DNA of 64,000 bases from Silurus meridionalis. Taxonomy: Eukaryota > Chordata > Actinopteri > Siluriformes > Siluridae. The position numbers and the translations under genes were made by a program. This document shows positions 55,986 to 64,000 of the stretch, in pieces (position 1 is the stretch's first letter; the number at the start of each line of letters is the position of its first letter). Under the pieces are notes generated by a model, which was not told where the DNA came from, did no database searches, and saw only the letters and a list, made by a program, of their open reading frames with translations. The DNA is taken from contig NC_060905.1 of the NCBI RefSeq assembly GCF_014805685.1, positions 2,592,340-2,656,339 of the forward strand, in the 5' to 3' direction.

Positions 55986-57870
55986 ATGCCACTAAAAGCC
56001 TGTGACTGGTTTGTGTATGACTGTATGTCTGTAAATAGATAAAGATTATTCTTTCATGCTTTTAGTAAGATCTTTCAAAGCTGTCGATACATAAATGTGT
56101 CTTCATGTTTGTTTGCAACTTGTGGGAGAACTAGCTTAGATCAGGTTTTGTTTTTTTCACAGCTTTGTTTCACCTTAGTACTCGCATGTAGAAAACATCC
56201 GTCTGGATCTTCAAAACATTTTTAGTCACATCATCATGTAAGGAAACATCCCTCTCCCGGAGAGTACGTCTAGCCGGAGTTCATACAGCGCTAGCCATAC
56301 CAAAGCGCATTGCTATGGATTTTAGCATTCTCATCAATGTGCTTGTTGCCGTGTGGGCTTTGTATTTATGTCTTCGCTCCCGTCTACTCATTAGTTCATG
56401 TGTTTTCCCGGTCAAGGCCGTCCCGGCCCGTGTTTGTTCTTGTTTATTAATTAGATGTTTGCACCATATAGGGTGTAAAACTGCCTCCAGACAGGTCAAA
56501 TTGGCTACATTACTGAGATGTTTTTCCTCAGATGTAAAGACGTGGACAAGGTGGAAGTTAGTGCTTCAGGTGATCAGCAAGATAAAGCGTTTTACGTGGG
56601 GATCGGTGCTCAGTGTGAATCTTAATAGACAGCCGTGTCTTACACGTTTAGTTCAGTGTCATACAGACGGTTTGTTCAAATTGACCCGAGGACATTTTTT
56701 GTCTCATTTTGTCTTGGGTTATGAGCGAGCGTAAAGGCACTCAGGTGAAAGCCGGACTCTCGTCTCGGCTCCTCGTTCTCACGACTCGATGACTCACCTG
56801 CAGGGACTTGCCTGCAGTCTCCCAGTCCCCTTCGTTCTCACAGTCTTTCGGTAAAAGAACGAGAGATAGGAAGAGGGAGAGAGAGATGTTCTCCTCTGTA
56901 GAGCTCTCTTCTCCATTCCGTACATATTACTCCATTTCTTTGCTCTTAAAATGTCCTTGTGTATAAATAGACTGACCATCCATGCACCCAGTTTAGTTTT
57001 TTTTTTTTTTCAGGGCAAAAAAAAAAAAGCTGGAAAAAACACATTGCAGGATTTACACCACGTCCTTTTCTCTTTCTTGTTCACTCGTTCTCCTCTGGCA
57101 CTTTTCCTACTGCCTGAAATTAGCAATAGAGCAAAACAAACAAATTACAAGGAAACAAACAGAACGAGTAATAAGCATGTAGCGACATGCAGATTGCAAT
57201 CTTCATGGGGATGGAGAGAGAGAGCGAAAGAGAGAGTGGGGGAGATGGAAAAGAACGAGAGAAGCAGGAAGAACGACCACTGGCACAGCAGAAACCTTCC
57301 CCAGCAGTCTGTTTCTGTCGTTCTGTTGCGTCTATCTGCCCATCCGTTGTCCGGCCCGTCCCCGGTGCATGCGGCGCAAGACAGATGGGTGGATGATGGA
57401 TGAGACGTGATGGACAGCGGGCTGATGGATGGGCTGGCGGCGGGGCTGATCGAGGATTAAACAGGGCCGTGCCCAACGTTGATGGATAGATAGAAGAAAG
57501 GAGAATATAAACAAGAGCGAGCTAATCCACGCCCTATTTTCCACCAGACAGAAAATCAAACATGGGGTAGTAAAGCGTAAAAAGGGGAGTTGCGTCCACT
57601 GAGCGATGATGGAAGAAAAGTATCGTTTGAGGAGTGATAAGTGTCCGTGGTTCACGGGATAGCCGAGCATCTCGGATCTGTATCAGACGTCAGGTGTCAG
57701 AAGTACAAAAGGACGAGTGTGAGCCGTCTGAGAAGGAGTCCGGTGGGAGACAGGAGCGCGAGCTGAACCCGTCTTCACACAGCTATCGAGCGATAAGCTC
57801 TCGCTCGCACTTCCGAGGCGCACAAGGCCCTACAGGTGCCGGTATCGATCCGTAGCACCTGTTTAAACCC

Positions 57871-57876
<6 letters not shown>
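55986..57876. other. No gene recognised
   Basis: Unique sequence with several frames of 110-150 codons (56315-56734, 56951-57403) that overlap others and show no domain or splice-consistent structure. A short GA-rich part lies at 57215-57245. Confidence 0.4.

Positions 57877-57907
<31 letters not shown>
57877..57907. repeat. (CA)15 microsatellite
   Basis: A CA run with a C-rich lead. Confidence 0.95.
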
Positions 57908-57910
<3 letters not shown>

Positions 57911-58309
57911 AACACATTTTCACTCTCTGGAGCAAAGGTCCAGGATTTATTTTTATCTCTCCGGTGATTTTGATGGCGTGATTAACACTTAAGGCTGATC
58001 CATGCTGCTATTTCTCTCTTTTCATTCTCTCTCACTTTCTTTTCTTTCCACTTTACATTATCACACTAAAAACAGCCAGAGCTTTTTGTCAATTAGCACC
58101 GGGATAGAGGGAGGTGGCGCGAGGCATTAGGCAGCAAGAGAGAAAGCCGTAAACCGTGGAAGTGGAAGCCGAGTAATGAAGGTTGGTGCTGAAAGCGTTG
58201 ATGGGCAGTGTCGGCCCTAACCACGCTGACCTGCGGAGCGCATGCAAAACCCGGCACACGTGAACGTGCAAGCGAGCAGAGAGTATAAACGCGGTGGGTG
58301 TGGAGTGTT

Positions 58310-58314
<5 letters not shown>
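57908..58314. other. No feature recognised
   Basis: Complex unique sequence with moderate CpG. A conserved element is possible. Confidence 0.3.

Positions 58315-58376
<62 letters not shown>
58315..58376. repeat. (TA)31 microsatellite
   Basis: A pure TA run. Confidence 0.97.
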
Positions 58377-58378
<2 letters not shown>

Positions 58379-58429
58379 CAGATTTTTTTTTTTATTTACT
58401 TCAGAATATTATTTGAATGGGTAGATTTT

Positions 58430-58795
58430 GGCCAACATACACTTTGTCCAAAAGTTTGTGGACATCTGACCATACGCTTAATATGTCCTTTTTGGGAGTC
58501 CCTCTTCACATTTGCCTTTATAATAACCATATAAACCTGAAAAAGGCTTGGGGTCTCCTACATTACCTAAAAGCATCATTTACAATTGTGGATGAATCAC
58601 ATACGGCTGGAATCTTCATATCTTCACAGAGATGGCTTTGTGCACTAGGGTTTGGGTCTCCTAGTTCTTTAAAGACGTCCTATACAATTGCGTGCCTCCA
58701 TAATTTGTGGTTCCAGTCTCGGGAAGATTTAAATATGGCTGGAAAAGTCAGGTATCCCAATACTTTTGTCATAGACATAGTGTAGTTCAATCAAA
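58430..58795 (+). mobile_element. Family A DNA element, copy 15
   Basis: Left end cactttgtccaaaagtttgt ggacatctg, right end caggtatcccaatacttttg tcatagacatagtgta. The ends are good but the interior is shortened and rearranged. Confidence 0.85.
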
Positions 58796-58999
58796 GTCAC
58801 AAATTTGAGTTGTATTTGAATGGCTGTTTTTAGGTTTTATTCACATACCGAGACATCATTATACCCTGTCTAATGAGCGATGATCTTGAATCGAAATCCT
58901 TTCAGGCTTACAATTTTGTAGCAGGTTCTTTAAATAAAAGTAAAAACACATCGGGAAGTTACCCAGTGCATGTTTTCTATATGAACGCCTAATGTAGCG

Positions 59000-59960
59000 T
59001 CACTGAGTTGTATTTTTCACGTCAACTTGTTCCCTAGCCGTTTTCCGAGAGCTGGATGCAGTCGTTAAAGGAATCTGACGCGTGTCTTGCGCACAGCGAA
59101 ATATCCGCGTAATTAGCTTTTGATTGCCTTTCGAACGGACTCTCGAGAACCCGGCGAAAGGCGGTGGCTCCGCCACGCACATTCGCCCGCCCGCCCTTGA
59201 GATAAAAATAAAACGCCAGCATCAGGAGCTCAGGCTGAAATTAAGCCTCCAAATTAAACTCCATTAAACGATAATCCTTATGATAATATTCCTATAAGGG
59301 GCGCCTGGCATGCTGTGAGCGGGAACCATTTTGTAACAGATGAGCGTGTTTGTTTGCACCAGGAGGACGGCTCAGTCTCCACCGGTGCTCCATTAGGAGA
59401 GAGCTGTTATTATGGAAGTGGAAGACAATTTATTCCTTGTCCCCTTATGGTACGTAGCCCCCCCAACCCACCCCCGCGGGGGAGCAAGCGAGCGACACGT
59501 GCTTTCCCATCATCCAACACTCTGTAGTCTGGCTACGAGGGCAATAATGACTAGGGATACCTCAGACGGCTCGTGGCGCGTTGCAAGTTTCCCCCCTGCC
59601 AGTCTCCTCGTCTGTGTTTGGGTAGAACAGTGTGGAATGAAAGCTCAAGTGCCTGGAGATAATTCCTTGCGTATTTCAACCTCTTTCTCTATATTCCCTA
59701 ATTATTCCGGACCCAAAATTTGACTCTCTGGCACGAATCCTCCTCCCCATCCAACAGCATCATTTTTTTTTCATTTCCTCAAACTATGATCATGTTTCTC
59801 TATCGATTAACATGGTGTAACAATCAAGACGGATTTATCAGACTGTCACTGTAGCAGGAGGCTGGAAATGGGATTAGCCTTAAATGGAATTTAATTTGTC
59901 GTTGTCGGATCTCGATGTCTGTCTGCCACCCAGACACCGTGACGCTCACGCTGACGCTGT
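59000..59960. promoter_or_regulatory. Possible conserved noncoding block
   Basis: Complex, repeat-free sequence with ccgcgtaattagcttttgat, ccaaattaaactccattaaa and tctatcgattaacatggtgt, plus a C-run (59459-59480). Several CpGs. No coding frame is supported. The label is inference. Confidence 0.4.
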
Positions 59961-59979
59961 TGTGCACTTGTTTATCTGT

Positions 59980-60003
59980 GCGTGTGTGTGTGTGTGTGTG
60001 TGT
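59980..60003. repeat. (GT)12 microsatellite
   Basis: A short pure GT run. Confidence 0.9.
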
Positions 60004-60577
60004 GGTCTAGGGGGAGCTTTGAACTGTTTCTATAGGGATCCTGATCATGATTACATTGTTCTCTACTTTTTCCCCCTTTATAATCTCAACAATGCACCGC
60101 ATCTATAAATGAGTCTCTGGTACAGATTATTCTCAGGCCATCCATCATTCCAGGGGCTGCTAGCATGGTTCGTTTATTGCATTCTTTCCAAGTCTTATTG
60201 AGATGAAACGCACTTACATTTAGCACTTTATCCTGGTCTGGGTTCCAGCATGTATATGGGTTGTGGATACAAGGCAGGAAATTACCCTGAAGGCTATGCT
60301 AGTCCATTACAGTTGTTTTACACTCTTTCATACAATCAATTCATTCCTTGAGGATGTTATAAATATATGTAGGAGGAAACAAGAGAACCCTGGACGGAAT
60401 CTCCAGGCAGATCATAGCCCAATATCAGATCCTGTATCTACGATTATTCATGTTTTTTAGGTCCTAGGTTTGATGAGGTGTCTATGTGGAGGTTTGTGCG
60501 TTCTTCTCATGTCTGTGTGAGAGCAGGAGGTCGACTGGGAATGCTAATTTGGGAAAACTAGTTGTGTGTATGTATTT
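60004..60577. other. No feature recognised
   Basis: Unique sequence. About 60215-60430 has the style of an old repeat (tttatcctggtctgggttcc) but has no partner in the window. Confidence 0.35.
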
Positions 60578-60700
60578 GGTAGCTTAGTGGTTATGACCAC
60601 TATGCTGTCACTGGTGGGCCCTTGAGCAAGGCCCTTAACCCTCAACAGCTCAGTTGGATAATTAAGATAAAGTCGCTCTGGATAAGGGATAATAAGGATA
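60578..60700 (+). mobile_element. tRNA-derived SINE lacking the B-box region
   Basis: Head ttggtagcttagtggttatg passes directly to cactggtgggcccttgagca, so the second half of the tRNA-like part is deleted. The tail aagtcgctctggataaggga is present. Confidence 0.8.
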
Positions 60701-60701
60701 A

Positions 60702-61182
60702 TACACCAATCACGAATAACATTATGACCACCTGCCTTATGTTGTGTTGGTCCCCTTTTGGTGCCAAAACAGTTCAGACTCGTCGATCATTAACAGCATT
60801 AACAGCTTTAGCAGTTTAAGTCTGTTGGATCGGAACCACACGGACCAGCCTTCACTCCCCACGACCCTGTCGCCGGTTCACCACTGTTCCTTCCTTGAAA
60901 CACTTTTGATTTTGATTCTAAACACTGCAGGACATCCCACAAGAGCTGCAGTTTTGGAGACGCTCTGACTCAGTCGTCTAGATGTCACAGTTTGTCAAAC
61001 CCGCTCAAATCCTTACGCTCTGCCATTTTTCCTGCTTCTAACATCAACTTTGTGGACAAAATGTTCACTTGCTGCATAATAAATAAATCCACCCACTTAC
61101 AGGTGCCATGATGAAGAGATAATCAGTGTTCTTCACTTCACCGCTTATAATGTCATAATGTCATAATGTTATGCCTAATCTC
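60702..61182 (-). mobile_element. Internally deleted Tc1-like DNA transposon
   Basis: The left end tacaccaatcacgaataaca ttatgacc and the right end cataatgttatgcctaatc are inverted repeats. The inside keeps only the two ends of a longer element: ggtccccttttggtgccaaa at the left, and cggaccagccttcactcccc then gagctgcagttttggagacg at the right. The same autonomous family is represented by the transposase relic at 53.1-53.7 kb. Confidence 0.8.
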
Positions 61183-62389
61183 TCTAAAGTGTATATTGTT
61201 TTTACATCAAGACACCTGAGACTTCAGGTCCAACACTATCATCCTACTGACAAGTATGAAGAGACATGTATTACTGAAGAGGCACAAACTATCGCTAGAA
61301 ACGTGAACGATGACAGGAAGTGGCAGCTATTTTGCGCAGAACAAATCCTGAGTTTTCGCGGTGCAAACCGTGCTTCTGGTTTCCGATCTATTGGCCACAA
61401 CAACGTATGGAAATGCGTGTGAGAAATGATCGCGGCTAACATCAGAGCTAGCAGGAACCTTCTATTTTTCAAGTATTCCATGTACTGATATACTATTTCA
61501 CACATTTTGCTGTTGAAGAAATAAAAACTGAGCAAATTCTGATTTGGCTGTGGGCGGGGCTAATTTCCAGGAATGAAGTAGTAAAGTAGCTCTGCACACT
61601 TGAGGCGAGAACAGGTGAAGAATCACCATGATGCTGTGTACAAGTGGCCTTTTTTTGCATGAATGTACTTGTACATGGTGTTCAGGCCATTAGATTTTAT
61701 TCAGCCCTGTTTTTTTTTTCCTCAGTATTTCAGATTTGTCAGTCTTTCTGTGCTGCGACATTAATTTCCTGCTCCGCCTGCAATGTCCCGATGTGCACGT
61801 ATTGTTCGGCTGTAACGTCTCACTTCGGCCCGAGATCCTGTTTGTGTAGATAGAGACTTCATGTCACATCCTAAACCTGCCTTTCACGTCTGTCAAACTC
61901 GGACTAAATGTCCGTCTGGCATGAATCAATAGGTAAACCTGAGACGCAGATGGATAATCGGGCAAATGAGTATAGATAAACGAGTAAGTGCTGCCAACGA
62001 GCGAATCGATGTTTATGGATCGGCTTCCCGAATCCGGCTTGTGCCGGCTGATGAAACGAACACAGCACATTTCAGGAAAGTCTCACGTGTGTGCACATGT
62101 CCTGCAAAAAAAAGCAGAAATTCATCAGCGGGCCTGGGAGGGAGTTTTCTGTGAATTTTTCCTCCTTCCTTTTTTCTCGTTCTCGCACTTGCTTTCCCTC
62201 TCCCCTCATTCTTTCTCCGAGCTGGATCAATATCTGAATGAATGTGTAAGTAAAAAGATAAAGTGTGCAGCTCTGGCCTTAGCAGGCACCGCAGGATCGC
62301 CTCGCTTCGCCCTCGCCATCCTCACACCCAGGCACACAGAGACTCGAAAATAAGAGCACTCATTAATAATGAATGTGTTACAGTGCCAA
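61183..62389. other. No gene recognised
   Basis: Unique sequence. Frames up to 121 codons (61988-62353) overlap and carry no domain. Confidence 0.4.
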
Positions 62390-62640
62390 GTTGGAACGTG
62401 TTCAGCTTTTTGAAATCCTCCAATTTTTTTTTTCTTTAGTCCCAGCTGTATTAATTATTGTAATCATTAGCCAGTAGTGGCACGAATCTGTAGGCACCTC
62501 ACGACTCAATTCAACTTCAATTCGAGGTGCTAATATGCGATTATATAATGATCCTTAATGCATTCTGAGCCGTCTCAGCTTTAATTACAAGACCAGTCTT
62601 CCCAGTTTACTTTTACAGGAAACTGTAGATTTTATTTTAT
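62390..62640. promoter_or_regulatory. Possible conserved noncoding element
   Basis: Complex sequence with ccagctgtattaattattgt aatcattagcc and gcgattatataatgatcctt. Inferred from composition. Confidence 0.35.
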
Positions 62641-62689
62641 TTCTGTGATGGTTGCTGGACCAAATTACAATAATTTTCATTATCAATAA

Positions 62690-64000
62690 TGGTTACAATA
62701 GTAGAAGTAGTATGAGTGTTATAATAATAGTAAGTTCTACTGTATTTGTAGTGTAGTATATAGTATTACGTTATTGTATTTTATGGTACATAACAGTGTT
62801 TGAGTTGTACAAGGTGGTTTGGAATTGTATAGTACAGTGTGGAATAATGGAATATAAATTGTATCATGTGGTATGGAATTGTGTAGGACAGAAGGTTGTG
62901 CAGTGTGTAATAGTGTGGTACAGTGTGTTATGGTATATTGGAATGTGGTTGTATGGTAGAGTGTGGTATGTTATGGTGCAGTGTAGTATGGTGCGGTACA
63001 GAGTGGTATGGTACAGTGTAGTATGATATAGTACAGTGTGGTATGGTGCAGTGTAGTGTGCTATGGTATGGTGCAGTGTGGTATGGTACAGTGTAGTGTG
63101 GTATGGTGCAGTGTGGTATAGAGGGTATAGTATAGTACAGTGTGGTATAGTGGGTATAGTATAGTACAGTGTGGTATACAGGGTATAGTATAGTACAGTG
63201 TGGTATACAGGGTATAGTATAGTACAGTGTGGTATACAGGGTATAGTATAGTACAGTGTGGTATACAAGGTATAGTATAATACAGTGTGGTATACAGGGT
63301 ATAGTTTAGTACAGTGTGGTATACAAGGTATAGTATAATACAGTGTGGTATACAGGGTATAGTATAGTACAGTGTGGTATACAGGGTATAGTTTAGTACA
63401 GTGTGGTATACAGGGTATAGTATAGTACAGTGTGGTATACAGGGTATAGTATAGTACATTGTGGTATACAGGGTATAGTATAGTACAGTGTGGTATACAA
63501 GGTATAGTATAATACATTGTGGTATACAGGGTGTAGTATAGTACAGTGTGGTATACAGGGTATAGTATAGTACAGTGTGGTATACAGGGTATAGTATAGT
63601 ACAGTGTGGTATACAGGGTGTAGTATAGTACAGTGTGGTATACAGGGTGTAGTATAGTACAGTGTGGTATACAGGGTATAGTATAGTACATTGTGGTATG
63701 GTGCAGTGTGGAATGGGATAGTGCCATTTGGTATAATGTGTGTTATAGTACAGTGTGATGTGGTAGTGTGGTGCAGTGTGGTATGGGATAGTATTGTGTG
63801 GTATAGTACAGTGTGGTATGGTAAAGTGCTGTATGGTGTACAGTGTGGTATGGTACAGTGTGGTTTGGTAATGTAGTATAGTATAGTGTGGTATGGAGTA
63901 GTATAATATTGTATGGTATAGTGCAGTGTGGTTTGGTATGGTCTAGTGTAGTATGGTATAGTACAGTGTGGTATGGTGCACTATGATATGGTATAGTACA
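62690..64000. repeat. 29-bp minisatellite with degenerate flanks, running off the window
   Basis: The core at about 63110-63690 has around 20 units built from tatagtacagtgtggtatac plus agggtatag (29 bases). Variants carry acaaggta, acatt or gtgtag. Both sides decay into gtgtggtatggtacagt words up to the window end. The minus strand is open for 287 codons because the unit has no stop in any of its three frames. It is not a gene. Confidence 0.95.

Noticed and set aside
56315..57403. Two frames of 139-150 codons that might be exons
   Set aside because: No domain, no consistent splice sites, and overlapping frames on both strands.
62864..63727. 287-codon frame on the minus strand
   Set aside because: It is the translation of the 29-bp minisatellite, with no start context or domain.

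Overview
The window is vertebrate nuclear DNA, almost certainly from a teleost fish. It has very many (CA)n and (GA)n microsatellites, tRNA-derived SINE tails of the common fish type (gtcgctctggataagggc), fish-type Tc1, mariner, DIRS, L1-like and CR1/L2/Rex1-like fragments, and no operon structure. An otophysan such as a catfish is a reasonable guess from the repeat families, but this is inference.

No intact protein-coding gene is visible. Nearly all longer open frames are translations of tandem repeats or of decayed transposons. The one plausible host-gene piece is a CpG-rich segment at about 43.1-43.9 kb on the + strand that ends in a strong splice-donor sequence (gaag/gtaagc) and could be a noncoding first exon with its promoter. 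Several blocks of complex, TAAT-rich, non-repetitive sequence (about 2.0, 3.3-4.0, 12.6, 19-20.5, 28.6, 34.3, 38.0, 41.0, 45.5, 48.7, 53.8, 59-60 and 62.5 kb) look like conserved noncoding elements of a developmental-gene neighbourhood. That reading is untested.

Layout: 0-9 kb holds copies of repeat families A, B and C, a perfect 33-bp palindrome and a foldback element interrupted by an L1-like fragment. From 9.4 to 12.6 kb there is a dense run of tandem arrays: GA, TG, CTAT/CTGT, TTTC, a 68-bp minisatellite and a 17-bp minisatellite. From 14 to 25 kb come more interspersed repeats, a SINE inserted in a family-B copy, a long pyrimidine tract, an LTR-like segment and a Tc1-like transposase relic. 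From 25.4 to 28.0 kb a mariner element is split by a LINE. From 29.5 to 33.6 kb lie an internally deleted mariner, a second LTR-like segment and a DIRS retrotransposon inserted in a family-A element. From 34.8 to 41.8 kb there are 30-bp and about 36-bp minisatellites with SINEs between them. From 43 to 50 kb lie the candidate exon, GATA/GACA and TTTC tracts. From 50 to 61 kb there are further A copies, an inverted Tc1 relic, an RFX-type X-box and a G4-capable tract. The last 1.3 kb is a 29-bp minisatellite that runs off the window.

I see no co-operating gene system. The interest lies in nested insertions, foldback structures, the tandem-array cluster and the candidate regulatory blocks.
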